NCBI RefSeq assembly: GCF_000372725.1
Contig: NW_005201349.1
Location: forward strand, 263,159-327,158
Direction: 5' to 3'
DNA: 64,000 nt
From: Emiliania huxleyi CCMP1516
Lineage: Eukaryota > Haptophyta > Isochrysidales > Noelaerhabdaceae
Below, piece by piece: positions 1-11,049 of the stretch. Made by a program: the position numbers and the translations under genes. The first letter of the stretch is position 1; each line of letters begins with the position of its first letter. The notes below the pieces were generated by a model. That model ran no database searches, was not told where the DNA came from, and saw only the letters and a program-made list of their open reading frames with translations.

Positions 1-1900
1 GGGGGAAATGGGGGGGCGGGGAGCCCTCTTTGCGCCTGTTCTTGCAAATGCAGGGGCGAGTGGGTCGGGGGCATTTTTCGGCGTTGGTACTTGGAAAACC
101 AACCAAGGGCGGTCAACCGTTGGCCCGGCGGCGGGACAAGTTTCCCGGGAGGCGGGAACTGTCCTGGTCGAGAGTGTGTGCCGCCAAGGCGGGACCACTC
201 GGGGACAGTGCCGACGGGACGCGGCTCGAAGGGCGTGGCTCCGCAGCGCGGCTGGCACTCGTCGCAGAGGCCTCACCTTCGAAAAGTCGGGCATGGCTCC
301 ACCCGCAACTTTGTCGCTAACACGCGCGCACCGCCGAGCCTGCGGCGGGCGCGCTGCGGCCGCACGTCTACTTCGTCATAGTGCCACGACGTGCGGCCTA
401 GATTTAGCCCACGCGCCTCTGCTCGCAAACACTCACCCATTGAATTGTCACTGCCTGTGAGTGCGAGACAGGGCTAGCAGTAGGCAGCTAGCCCGTGAGG
501 AGAGCGTCCATAGACACCTCACTTAGACCCCACACACGGTCTCGTCCGTGCCTCGCCGGCCGGAGAGATTGCTGGAGGTAGAGCAAGCCTGCTCTAGCCT
601 CGCATGTCACTTCCTGTCGTCTGTTGTGTCGTTGTGCCCTTGTTTGTTTCTCTTGGCACCGTGGAGTGCTGGGGGGGGCGACAGGGAGGATATGGCCTTG
701 AGTTATGTGTACGCCAACTCAGGGTGTGTGGCAGCCCGCTGGCTGTGTGTCTTGTGAGCCTGTTTGTGTCTGTGTGTCGCTCGTGCGTGCCGTCATCATC
801 TGTCTAGCGTCCACCCATACCGCGTTGGTGTCCAGTCCGAGCCTGGCTGTTCTTCACCTTTCTACCTACCTACCTACCTACCTACCTACTACCGGCGTGA
901 ATTCCTTTCAGAGGAGCCTCCAGAATTGAGTATTTGGAGTGTCCGGACGACTTTCTGCACGCTGGACACGGTGCATGCATGTGCATTCTCGACATGCAGA
1001 GAGAGAGTCTTCTTCTTGACATGCATGCCGCTCCCAATGCCTCGCATGGCCGCACATATTCGGCAAAAACAAATTCGGCCCGTCGCCATGTCGAGGCATG
1101 CGGTCATGCCGGATCACGGGTTGTGATCTCTCGGGTTGTGTCATGTTGCGAGAAAGATGTGAACATGTTACGACATGTCACCCCGTTCAGCCAGGCCGAA
1201 AGGGCCATTTCGCGGCTGGAGGAACCAAGCGGGGGTGCGAGGAGGAGGCCGCGTAAGTATTTCAAACGTTGGAGTTGTTTGTGGTGGCAGCCGTGACTCT
1301 TGAGAAAAAAACGTTGGAGTTCCCCGATTTTGCCACGGTGCCACGGACCGTCCGTCCGGCACCGGCGCTCCGGGACGGCACGCCGGCGAAGCACCATCAA
1401 GCTGCTGTACGGCCCCGGCATCGCCTCCCCTGGCTTAGCTCTCAGTCAAGATATTGTGCACATGGTCAGTCTCTACAATATACTCACTGACACTGAACCT
1501 CCCAGAGCTCGTCCCGGTCCGCCACGGCCATCCTCGGCCTCCGGAGGGCCCCCGGCCGCGGGGCGGTGCAGCGGCGTCACAAATCCGACCACAGAGCACC
1601 GGGACGCGGTCGGGCGATCTGAGGCCCGACTAGGCGTATGCATTGCCCATCCAGGGCTTATCACCTGGACCTATCAACAAACAGGCGCCTGCGGCGCCGT
1701 GCTCAGGAGCTGCTGCTCCAACCTGTTCACACTTTCGTACGGCACAGTAAGGAGAACGGCGCTGAACCAGATCAATGACGAACAAGGTAGAGAGAGGGGG
1801 GGTGCCTAGCGGGGCGCCGCGTCAACCCTCCCGGACACCCCCCTGACACAAAAAATCTCTCTCTCTATCCCCCCCCCCCCCCCCCCCACGGGGACACCCT
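1..1900. other. No recognisable gene; dispersed repeat inside
   Basis: Many short overlapping open frames exist here on both strands, as expected in GC-rich DNA, but none shows a domain, a consistent composition or a plausible exon continuation. The stretch holds the dispersed repeat at 576-876, a run of CATG-rich palindromic sequence around 970-1030 and a poly-C tract at 1870-1887. I see no other function in it. Confidence 0.5.
576..876 (+). repeat. Dispersed ~290-bp repeat, copy 1, with (CTAC)n tail
   Basis: From GAGCAAGCCTGCTCTAG to a (CTAC)n tail this sequence matches 44806-45095 nearly base for base, with small substitutions and indels. The last ~30 bases (CTGTTCTTCACCTTTCTACC) recur alone at 16120-16150. 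A fixed body with a simple-sequence tail resembles a SINE-like or other short retroposed element, but I see no clear RNA polymerase III promoter and no target-site duplication. It could also be a low-copy duplicated segment. Confidence 0.75.
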
Positions 1901-2012
1901 GGCATCCTCTCTCCTCTGGAACCCCGCGAGTCGCTGGCTCGCCACCAAGCTCAACGGCATCACCTCGCACGTCCCGCCTCCGCCGCCCGAGGACGGCTCG
2001 CCGAAGCGAAAG

Positions 2013-2787
2013 ATGCTGCTCGTGCACGCTCACCCGCTCGCCTCGTCGTACTCGTCGGCGCTCGCGGCGGCGGTGGAGGAGGGAGCCAGGGCGGGTGGCC
2101 ACGAGCTGCGCAGGATCTCGCTCTACGACCAGAACTATGGCGTCAAGCTGACGGCGAGCGAGCGCGCCGCCTACTTTGAGACGACGCGTCCCGAGCGGCT
2201 AGCGAGCGACGTGCGGCGCGCCCTGACGGACCTCTCGTGGTGCGACTCGGTCGTCTTTGTGTACCCGACATGGTGGTTCAACGTGCCCGCTGCCCTCAAG
2301 GGCTTCTTCGATCGCACCTTCCAGCCAGGCAGCAGCACGGCAGGTGCAATCGGCGCGTGGGAGTTCCCTCCGACCGGCTGCGACGCGGCGGGCGAGGGCG
2401 CGAGCAGCACCGGGCTCAGGCCGCTACTGACCAACGTGAAGCGCGTCGCCGCCGTCTCCACGTACGGAGCGCCGCAGCACATCGCCTTCCTGGCGGGCGA
2501 CAACGGCCGCAACTGCATCGCCACCGCCATCCGGCACGGGGCCTTTGCGCCTGACTGCACCTGCCTCTGGCTCGGGCTCTACGCGATCGACTCGACCAGC
2601 GGGCAGGCGAGAGCGCCGACCCTCCCCTCGCCCAGCACTCTCTGTCGACCTCGGCACGGTCTCTCGGCCGGTCCGGGTGGTGAATCTCAGATGATCTGCC
2701 GCCATCTCGGGTGATCTCGGGTGATTTCGGTAGGAGCGCGCCGCCTTCCTGGCTCGCGTCCGCGAAACCTTTGCGTCTGGCTTCTAG
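2013..2787 (+). CDS. Flavodoxin-fold NAD(P)H:quinone reductase-like protein
   Basis: This looks like a Flavodoxin_2 family enzyme (NQO/KefF/MdaB group), a flavoprotein that reduces quinones with NAD(P)H. The opening MLLVHAHPLASSYSSAL is the flavin-phosphate loop region, and FVYPTWWFNVPAALKGFFDR is the hallmark segment of the family. Exon 1 runs to 2606 and exon 2 is 2734-2787, which restores the expected C-terminal helix (ERAAFLARVRETFASGF, then stop). The intron is GC-AG (GCGAGAGC to CGGTAG). In-frame codons from about 1914 (LWNPASRWLATKLNG) look coding, so the true start may lie in an upstream exon, with Met2013 internal. No clear targeting peptide is visible. Confidence 0.8.
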
Positions 2788-3267
2788 CGCGCTTGCACTC
2801 CTCCCGCGCGATCGGTCTTGCCGACGGCGTAGCCACGACGCGGGCCCGGTGGCGGGTGGGCCGAGCACGCAGCAGCCCATTTCCCCGACGACCCGACGTC
2901 TCTCGATCTGTGCCGGCAGCGATACGCACTACGTGCGCGGTGTGTACCTCTATATTACCCTACACTAACACTACAGCCGTCGAGCTGTGGTGTGTGCCCG
3001 CCTGCCGGCGGCGTCTCCCACTTTTGCGGCGCGTGAGCGGGTCCACCCCCGGCACCCGCGCACACGGCACGCGGCTCGGCGGGTCGCGGCCCACGCCGCG
3101 TCGGCGGCCGTCGCGTGCCGAGGCCGAGAGCGGAGCGAGAGAGGGCTGCGAGGGGCCCCCCGAGCCCCGTGGCCCGTGCGGGTCTCGGCTCTCGCGTCTC
3201 GGGGGGTCTCGCTCGCACGGTTTGGACACAGGACACGGCTCACGCTCTCGGGCGTTGGCCCCCTTAC

Positions 3268-3357
3268 GGGGCCTGACGGTCCAATGTTTCCCTCAAGAGT
3301 ACAGCTTTACTCCCTCCCCTACCCCACCCTTTCACTTTAGATGTGTCGGACCATAGG
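3268..3357 (+). repeat. Dispersed ~90-bp element, copy 1
   Basis: The stretch GGGGCCTGACGGTCCAATG ... GATGTGTCGGACCATAGG recurs at 20750-20830 with one ~10-base length difference. The ends are an imperfect inverted pair (CCTGACGGTCC against GGACCATAGG), as in a small MITE-like element. No coding potential. Confidence 0.7.
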
Positions 3358-3568
3358 GCTGTGAGTCAACATACAACAAGCCGCGTAACGTACAACACTC
3401 TCGTACAACAGTACACACATGCTCATGCAGTACAGATCACTTGGTCGTCTGTCGCTGACACTTCGCCGTCGCTTTGGCTGCTAACTTGACTGCTGGCTGG
3501 GCGCCGCGGGCTTGGCTGAAGTCTCGTGTAAGCCACCCACACCCCTCACTCCTCCTCCACAAATCCCC

Positions 3569-6194
3569 TCAGGACCCGGGTCTTGAGCGAGGAAATGCGC
3601 GAGCTTGGGCTGCTACTCCACGTCCAGCCTCCCATGAGTTGTCGGCAAACGCTCCCGCCATGCTGCTCTTCCAAGCGGCGCGTCCAGCGTTCGCCAGTAC
3701 ACGCTTGACGCCTGAGAGCGCTGAGATGTTGCGCGTCGGCGCCTTGCGAGCGGCGAAGCGGCTGTATTTGAAGTCGGTGCTGAATAAGTCCGCCACCTTG
3801 TAGTCGTCACCGGAGCCCTCGATCGCGCCTTCGGCTTGCGCCTCAGTCGTGATTTCGTTGGCCTTGAAGGAGGTCTGCCGCCACCACAGCTCTCGGTCTG
3901 CAGTGCACAGCAAGCTGCGCGTCAAAACGGCCGGGGGCGAGGGGTAGCTAGAGCGAGGGGCGCGCACATTGGTCCTTCTTGCCATCGACCGCGATGCCAT
4001 CGCCGTCAAAGGACTGGCCTACCAGGCCGTGCGGAGCCACAACCTCGCCCGTTTTGGGGTTTTGTGCTGCGGGTTCATCAGAGCTGGGAGCCGCCATGTA
4101 CAGCTCGTAGCGTTTGTTATGTGTGACATATATTGTCTCGTTCAGTAGCTTCTCCTCAAGTACCCGATACGGCGGTGGGGGCGGGGACGGCGTCGGGCTT
4201 GGAGGCGGCGATGAGGGCGGAGGCAGCGGCGGCGGCGGCGAGGGCGGAGGCGGTGAGGGCGGAGGCGTCGAGGGCGGAGGTGGTGAGGGCGGAGGCGGCG
4301 AGGGCGAAGGCGGCGAGGGTGGGGGCAGCGAGGGCGGTGGCAGCAAGGGCGGTGGCGGCGAGGGCGGAGGCGAGGGTGGGGGCGGCGAGGGTGAGGGCAG
4401 CAAGGGAGGTTGCGAGGGTGGCGGCGGCGAGGGTGGTGGCTTCGATGGTGGCGTCGGCGAGGGTGGCGGCAGCGGGGGCTGTGGTGGCGATGGTGGTGGC
4501 GGCGTGGGTAACGGCGGGGGCAGGGGCGGCGGTTGTGGAGAAGGCGGTGGCGCGGGCGGCGGCGAGGGCGGCGAGGGCGGAGGTGCAGAGGGCGGCTCGT
4601 AAACTACCACCGCCTTCACGCTTGTCATATCTGCGGTTGCGTTTGCCCATCTACTGTCCAGGTCGCTAAGGGATATTTTCTCTACACCATGCAACATCTC
4701 GAAGGTTGCGTTTGCCCAGCTGCTATCCAGGTTGACTACAATTTGCTCGGGTTCCGGGCGCCTTCCAGGTGGAGGTGTTCCGTTTGCTTCAGACAGGCGG
4801 CGGTTCCTCGCACGCGACTTTGGACTTACATGTATGTGGTCGTCGTTTGTCGTTGTTACGTTATCTGGCGCGCCAAGCCTTAACCAGCACATCTTGTAAG
4901 TGCTGTTCTCCGGTGCAAAGTCTGGGATCATGAGCTGTATCTCGGTGCCCAGGTATTCATCCTTGTACATATGGAGGATCCCGCCATTGCATGGCGTGTG
5001 TGTGAACCAGAGGTCCGCACCGCGGGCGTCCTCCCTTGTCGAATGTGAATACCAGCACATGGGGAGGCGATGAGCCGTGTCGCACGATGGCTCTTGGGTA
5101 AAGATGAAGGCGTCTCCCAATCTTGCCTCTTCGTAGACGCTGAGCCGCCGCCGGCGCTGTCCCCCGCTTTGTGCTGCGGGTTCATCAGAGCTGGGAGCCG
5201 CCATGTACAGCTCGTAGCGTTTGTTATGTGTGACATATATTGTCTCGTTCAGCAGCTTCTCCTCAAGTACCCGATACGGCGGTGGGGACGGCGTCGGGCT
5301 TGGAGGCGGCGATGAGGGCGGAGGCGGCGGAGGCGGAGGCGGAGGCAAGGGCGGGGGATGTGATGGCGGCCGCGGAGAGGGTGGTGGTGATGATGGCGGT
5401 GGCGGAGGCAGGGGTGGCGGATCTGCGGGTGGGGGCGGCGAAGGTGGTGGTGGCGAGGGCTGAGGCGGCGAGGGCGGAGGCGGAGGCACGGGCGGGGGAT
5501 GTGCTGGCGGTGGCGGAGAGGGTGGCGGTGGTGATGGCGGAGGCGATGAGGGCCGCGGCGGCGACGGCGGAGGGCTGGGCGGCGGTGGAGGTGAGGGCTG
5601 CGAGGGCGGAGGGCTGGGCGGCGGTGGAGGCGAGGGCAGAGGGCTGGGTGGCGGTGAAGGGGAGGGCGGCGGCAGCGGGAGCGGCGGTGGCGAGAGAGGC
5701 GGCAGCAAGGGCGGAGGCGACAAGGGCGGCGGCAGCAAGGGCGGCGAGGGACGCGGAGGCGGTGACGGTGGGCAAGCATGAGAAGTCTCACAGACACCAG
5801 GAGGCATCAGATAAGCGTGTTCTTCTTGACATAGAGAGAAGTAGTAGCACCTTATGAGGAAGGTGCTTTCGACCCTGTCTTGATCGGGCGCGACCGGAGG
5901 GGAGGGGCCCTCAGGCGGAGGCAGTGACGGAGGCGGCAACGTGGGTGGTGGCGACGGTGGTGGCGGCGTTGAAGGCGGCGCCTGCGCACTTGCCGTCGAG
6001 ACCAAGATGGCCACAAGGGCACTGCTGAGCCTGCCCCCTCGCCTGAATGGTCTCTGCTCCCAATCACACCGGCACCACCACAGCTGCACGAGTCTGGGCA
6101 CCGAGGCGGCCAAAAAACTCAGGAGAGGAACGGAGACCAGACAATGCGCCAATGTCACGCACAATCCATTCCCGATTGGACCGTCGACATCCAT
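3569..6194 (-). CDS. Pherophorin/extensin-like proline-rich protein
   Basis: A long protein with several (SPPPP)n blocks, typical of hydroxyproline-rich cell-wall or matrix proteins of algae. I place the start at Met6194; a hydrophobic stretch ending LVAILVSTASAQA then resembles a signal peptide, although it sits about 70 residues in, so a missing 5' exon is possible. Between proline blocks lie two globular parts, each opening with YRVLEEKLLNETIYVTHNKR. The first continues for about 200 residues with cysteines (CWYS, CWLRLG) and N-glycosylation sequons. Exon 1 ends at 3968 with a GT donor; exon 2 from 3897 restores the frame in phase 1 and reads YRELWWRQTSFKANEITTEA onward. The last ~20 residues before the stop at 3569 are doubtful. 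Function inferred from composition only. Confidence 0.65.
5165..5282 (-). repeat. Internal ~115-bp duplication in the proline-rich gene
   Basis: This segment is almost identical to 4057-4178. Both encode the junction from the proline block into the folded part (YRVLEEKLLNETIYVTHNKR and the next ~16 residues), on the minus strand. After the copy near 5165 the folded domain continues, whereas after the copy near 4057 the protein soon reaches its C-terminal exon. The near-identity at DNA level, including third codon positions, implies recent duplication or gene conversion. Confidence 0.8.
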
Positions 6195-6251
6195 CACCAC
6201 GGCACGCGCCCGGTGGGCACGGAGCGGGGACAACAACTTGCCCTGCCCCAA

Positions 6252-8247
6252 GCGGGAGCAAATGCGCCGAGTTGGGCCGGGCCTGGTTTGCCTGAGTTCA
6301 GGCTAATCTATATTCAACTTTGGCTAAGTTCTCTAGGCCCCATATAGGCAGGCTTAGGCAAAACTCGGGACGGCCGTCCCACTTGGTGCAATAAAACAAG
6401 ACAAGACGCGCAGCCTCAGGAAGCGTTTTTCATCAAGGATCATCGACCATGGCCGCAGGGAGCGAGGGGGAGGGCGCTGGGAGCAACACGGAGCTCCGTT
6501 AGACTTTTTCAAGATTAATATTGATTACGGCGTATTGATTACGGTAGAGTGAATGATTTGGAAGATGGAACTCTAGCCTGAAAATGCTCATTCGATAGCA
6601 CTTGAGGCAAACTGCGGGTAAATAAATATTTTTGATCGGATGAACGCGAGCTCGTGGGGTCCACGAAAGCACCGCTTTGCGGTGTCAGAACCGCCCTCTT
6701 TGACCCTGGGGGGCCGAATCTGCGCCCTCTGGGGAGGGCCAGCACGCGGGTCGCGCCGCGCGCCTCCCGGACGAAGCGTGTTGCGCGGCGCACGGTGCCT
6801 CCGGGGGCCCCCGCGCCCCCCCAGAGCCGTAACCCGATACCGATCATCCGGCCCGCTGGGTGCGCTCCTCAGCTCCCCGGCCCTGGATGTGAGGTTGATG
6901 ACTGCACTCCAAGTGCTCCAAGAGGCGATAATAGCCCAAGTCGAAGAGTGCGCGCCGCCCTCGGTATCTGGGTGGCATACGGGACTAGAGAGGCACACCA
7001 GAGCGCACGGCCGGGGGCGCGAGCCGCCATCTTGGACTGTGAGGCGAGTATTTGCAACCGGGAGCTCGCCGCCGCCCCTACAACGCCGCGGCCGCCCTCC
7101 CAATGCGTCGAGAGTCGACTCTCGACTGCTGAGAGAGTTCATCCCACCATCGGCACCGTATTCGCCCACAGCACGCCAAGATATTCATATTGGTCTAGTG
7201 CAACACATCAGCTCAGCGTGACCAATATCTCCAGCCTCCTTCGTCGCTTGGCTGCTGCTGGTGGAGCCAACACTTGCAAGTGTGAAGTAAGTGTCAACGT
7301 GTCGGAACTCGGTGGGAGCATCCGTCCTTATTCACGTTCACACTCGCTCGGAAAAGTGAAATTTCGTTTCACATGAAATGAAGAATCCTATGGGTCGTCT
7401 CCAGAGTATCGACCTCTGGCTTGTCAGCCGCCCCACCGAGGGCACCATGAAGTACAGCGATCGCCACCTCGCTGGCCTCTCCGCAAGGCCCCCCGACCGC
7501 GTCGAACTCATCGGCGCGGGCTCTCTCGGCTACGGGACCGGGGCCCCAGCTAGCAGCTTCGGCTGAGGGCTAACAAGCTGCCGAGCCCAAATCTCTGTGA
7601 GAGTCGTGATTTCTTGTTGGTCTTCAAAAATCTCTCTCTCATGAAATGTGAAGTGAAAGTGAAAGTGAAATCGATTCGGCATTCGCTGTTTCCTTATTGC
7701 TTATATTGCGGTGAAATCACAACACGAACCGGTGCATCAACCCTCTGCGGGTGTGCTCTTGCGACTTGCGTTCACTCTTGTGCGTTTTCTGTGTTGGTAT
7801 GTCAACAATTTGCATGAAATATGAACGACAAAGAGATGTTAGCCTTCGCCTCACACGTCTGACACGCACGCTCGTGGCGGCAGCACCCCCCCGGCAGCTT
7901 CCCGGTTCTCCACTCTCCAACATGGCCCAGACTCCCCCGCCCCTCACTCCGACTGACCTTCCGCCCCTGCCCGCCCCTTACGCTCCCGTCCGCGGCGCCC
8001 AGGAAGGGGGCCGCCCTCCGCAAGCGGGCCCCTCTGAGCCCCGCCCCGCCCAGCCACGCCAGGAATAGCACGCCGGCCGCCGCTGCCAGGGAGGGACATT
8101 GGGCCGAGGGAGGGAGGAGGCGGGGTGGCGCAGCCGTCGCCTCCTCCAAAGCCGGCCGGCGTGTGGACGACCGGGCCGCGCCGTCGGTCCTCCTCCCCCT
8201 CCTCTTCCTCCCGCGGCCCCGCCGAGATCGTCCGAGATTGTCCGAGA
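6252..8247. other. Intergenic stretch without convincing genes
   Basis: Overlapping frames on both strands between 6540 and 7570 have high Arg/Pro/Gly composition and no domain. Small structures visible are a palindrome at about 7356-7374 (GTGAAATTTCGTTTCAC) and GTGAAA triplications near 7650-7672. The stretch 7800-8247 lies downstream of the DUF3110 gene stop and is probably non-coding. Confidence 0.45.
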
Positions 8248-9299
8248 TCAGGCGTCCTCCCCCTCCCAGCGCGCCTCGAGCTGCTGCCTTAGCTTCTCGA
8301 GCCGCGCCGCCTCCTCGCTCTCTCTGCGCGATCGCTTGCGGGCGCGCTCCTCCGCACTCCACTCGGGCGACCTGGTCGGCGGGGGGAAGGGCGAGCTTGA
8401 GGGGGAGGGCCGAGGGGGAGAGGCGGGGGGGAGGGGCGAAGGGCTGGGTGGGCGGGCGAGGGCAGAGGGGGCGAGGGGAGTCTGCCCCGCGACTGCCACG
8501 CTTGAGCAAGGGGAGTCTGGCTGCAGGAGCGGTCTCGGGAGTGTCTCGGCGGGTGTCTGGGGCGGCGGCGGCTGGCGGCGGCGGCGGCTGCTGGGAGAGG
8601 CCCTGTCTCTGCCCTGTCTCTCTCGCATCTCCCACGCACCTCGGAGGGCCCTCCATACCGATGCGGCTGCCCGGAGGTGGGCCTAGGCCCGCCTCCTCGA
8701 AGGCGGCGTGGTCGTACACGTTCTGGGAGGGCGGGAAGAGCATCGCCCCCGCCGGAACCAGCGCGAGGTCGAAGTTTGCCGCGTCGCAAAACTGCTGCAG
8801 CTGCGGCGAGCTCCACAGCGACGGGGAGGCGACGTCGAAGGTCTCCGCCTGAGGGTGGGGGGGGGGGGGTGCTCGTCGATGATGCGGCTCTCTCGGCGCG
8901 GGTGGACGCTCTCGGGGCCAGCGCCCGCGCCTCGAGAAGGGCGACAAAGCTCTCGGCGTCGTCCTTCTCGCTAAAGCCGACGAGGTAGGTCCGCCGGCCG
9001 GGACCGGCGCCGGCGCGGCCGGTGGCGAACCCGGCGCCGCCCTGGAGCGTGTAGACGCCCTCGTCCGGCTGCTGCGCGTTGAAGAGCAGCACCCACGCCC
9101 CCTCCACACTGCCGAGCACCGGCCTCGCTTTGCCAAAGGCGATGCCGTTTGACTGCGCCGCGCGGAGGCCCTGCCGAAGCTCGTTCTCCCACGAGTCGGC
9201 GTTCATGGAGACGGCGGCGCGCGGGACCGGGAGGGTGGCGAGTGGCGCGCGAGGCAAGGAGACGAGCGCCGTCGCGGCGGCGGCGAGCGTTAAGAGCAT
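8248..9299 (-). CDS. DUF3110 protein, probably plastid-targeted
   Basis: Three exons on the minus strand. Exon 1 (9299-8931) starts MLLTLAAAATALVSLPRAPLA, a hydrophobic leader consistent with bipartite plastid targeting, then carries the DUF3110 signature (AWVLLFNAQQPDEGVYTLQG, then YLVGFSEKDDAESFVALLE). Exon 2 (8848-8693) continues AETFDVASPSLWSSPQLQQF. Both boundaries of the intron between them keep phase 0 and the donor is GC. Exon 3 (about 8373-8248) is a charged helix (WSAEERARKRSRRESEEAAR) ending in a stop; its acceptor could be one of two AGs. DUF3110 proteins are known mainly from cyanobacteria and plastid-bearing eukaryotes; their role is not established. Confidence 0.8.
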
Positions 9300-10048
9300 A
9301 CCCTAGGTTTGGCGCGGTTGATTGCGCTAGCTCTCCTGCTCGAGCCTTGATTGCGCGGGCATTATTTCTTTTTTCTCGGAGCAATTGCTCCTGCTTCTAC
9401 CTACCTCCTGCTTGCTTGCCTCCGAGCTTCTGAAAGCGAACCAAGAAACGACTCTGCGCCCCACCCCTGTTCGACCTCACACACAAGGAACGCGCAGAGC
9501 TCGGCGCGCGACTAGCGTGCGGACGCATGCATGTACATAAAAATCTCTCTCAGACGGCGCCACAGCCCCCAGAGACCCTCAGCAGCTCCCTACGAGCGCC
9601 AGGCCGCCTCCGCCGCCATCCTGGCAGCAGCCGCCTTGGCTTAGGCTGAACAAGCTTTTCCTCTCGCACCCCGTCTGTTTTTTCCTTTCCTTTTTTCTCT
9701 ACAACACCCTCTCTTTTCCTCTCTATTTTCCCGGGAAAACTCCGTGGAAATCGTCAAATTTTGGGCTCTGAGCCGAGTCTTAGGCTGGTTTGGGCCCAAA
9801 ATCAGCCAAATTTTAGGCCAAATCGGCAAAATGCCAGGAATTTTGCGGAGAACCCGTGTAAACCTGGAAATTACCCTGCGACCGCCTGGGTATTTTGTCG
9901 ATTTCCTCAATTTTGCCTCAGATTTTGCCCCAGTGCCCAGACCAGCTCTCACTCAGACTCAGGGAAACTCGCGAGTTTCCAGAATGGAGCACCAAACACC
10001 CTCTGTTTTCCCTGGAAATTTCCGGAAACGCAAAGTGCTGGGGACCCT
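9300..10048. other. Upstream spacer of the DUF3110 gene and AT-rich tract
   Basis: The first ~250 bases hold the divergent flank of the DUF3110 gene and a short CTACCTACC tract. From about 9660 the base composition becomes clearly more AT-rich than its surroundings, with repeated TTTTCC/GGAAA words (for example TTTTCCCGGGAAAA near 9727-9740 and TTTTCCCTGGAAATTTCCGG near 10006). Open frames cross it but resemble translated repeats rather than protein. Confidence 0.5.
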
Positions 10049-10227
10049 CTGTTTTCCTTTCTGTTTGCCGGAAAAGCTTGTTCAGGCCAAGCCTTGGCCA
10101 TCGTAGCGGCAGTGGCCGCGCGCCTCTTGGCCAACGCCTCCGCCAGCGCCGTCTCGTGGTCTCGTCCCCCTCAACGGCCGAGCGCTTGGCCTGTACGAGG
10201 TTTTCCGGCAAACAAAAAGGAAAACAG
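10049..10227. repeat. Inverted repeat, 27-bp arms
   Basis: CTGTTTTCCTTTCTGTTTGCCGGAAAA at 10049-10075 is repeated inverted at 10201-10227 with a single mismatch, with about 125 bases between. The sequence outside the arms is the AT-rich TTTTCC/GGAAA tract. This would form a stable hairpin and looks like a small fold-back or MITE-type insertion, placed directly before the Cys-motif ORF at 10260. Confidence 0.75.
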
Positions 10228-10230
10228 AAC

Positions 10231-10869
10231 CCCGTCTCCGCGGAGGACGCTCGAGGCCCAGGCCTCGAGTGTCAGGATTGCTTTGAGAACTTTTACAAGG
10301 AGTACGACGTGGAGCCTTGGCTCTGGCGCCGGGCGATGCGTGAGGGCTGGTCGGAGCTGGGGGGCTGGTCGCGAGAGGAGATGGAGGCGGCGGAGGAGGA
10401 GATGCGGCGCGGCGAGGGTTCTGATGCCTATGGGCTTCAGATCTCTCAGCTAGGCGAGTGGGTCTGCGATGCTTGCTTGGAGGGCTATTTGGGGGGGGGC
10501 GTTGGCGACTACTCGGAGCTGCGCAGCGGCTACCGTATCCGAGTAACCCCTGGATAGGTCGCTCGCGCGACCTCTCCTGGATGCGCAAGCAAGGGGCCCA
10601 TACATAGGGGTCACGCGGAGGGAGGCGCTGTTAGCGGCGGAGGAGGCGAAGGCGGCCGCGCGGGCGGCGGAGAAGGCGGCGCGGGCAGCGGAGGGGGGGA
10701 AGGGCGGCGGCAGCGGGCGGCAGTCCCGCGAGGCACGCCGGCGGAAGGGTTCGTCTTCGCGGGGCGGGGTGCGCACTGCGCGCCGCGAGGATGAGGAGCC
10801 TGAGCCAGGGGAGGGTTGGGAAGGGGGGGCGAGGCCGGAGGAGTATGACGGCCTCTTCGACGGCCCATA
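10231..10869 (+). CDS. Unrecognised protein with two CxxC motifs, 5' end uncertain
   Basis: A frame from about 10260 reads CQDCFENFYKEYDVEPWLW and about 55 residues later CDACLEGYL, two CxxC pairs that could bind one zinc. It ends near 10535 just before GTAACC, a possible donor. A second coding-like stretch, about 10615-10869, continues as an Ala/Lys/Glu helix (EALLAAEEAKAAARAAEKAA) and ends EEYDGLFDGP plus stop. The junction is not resolved in phase. The tail and 3' flank resemble those of the fragment at 63115-63271, so this is probably a repeated gene family. No function can be named. Confidence 0.5.
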
Positions 10870-11049
10870 AGGGGCCGTTGTCTGCTGTGCCTTTTGTGGT
10901 GCTAGTTCGTGCCAGTCTGCTGTGAGAGGGGCTTGTATTCGTAGAATTCTCAGCGGGCGAGCCGGCCAGCGCCAACAACCGCAGAAGCCGTGGAATTGAA
11001 AACGCACTGCTGAGCCGGTTGTTGTCGGGTGTCTCCCCAACACTGACTC

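Noticed and set aside
4114..4669. Long Gly-rich and Ala-rich frames on the plus strand opposite the proline-rich gene
   Set aside because: They are antisense shadows of (CCNCCN)n codons; the minus strand has the signal-like peptide, sequons and exon continuation.
7802..9136. 444-residue minus-strand frame over the DUF3110 gene
   Set aside because: Only its middle part (exon 2) matches the family; the rest is intron and flank in a wrong frame.
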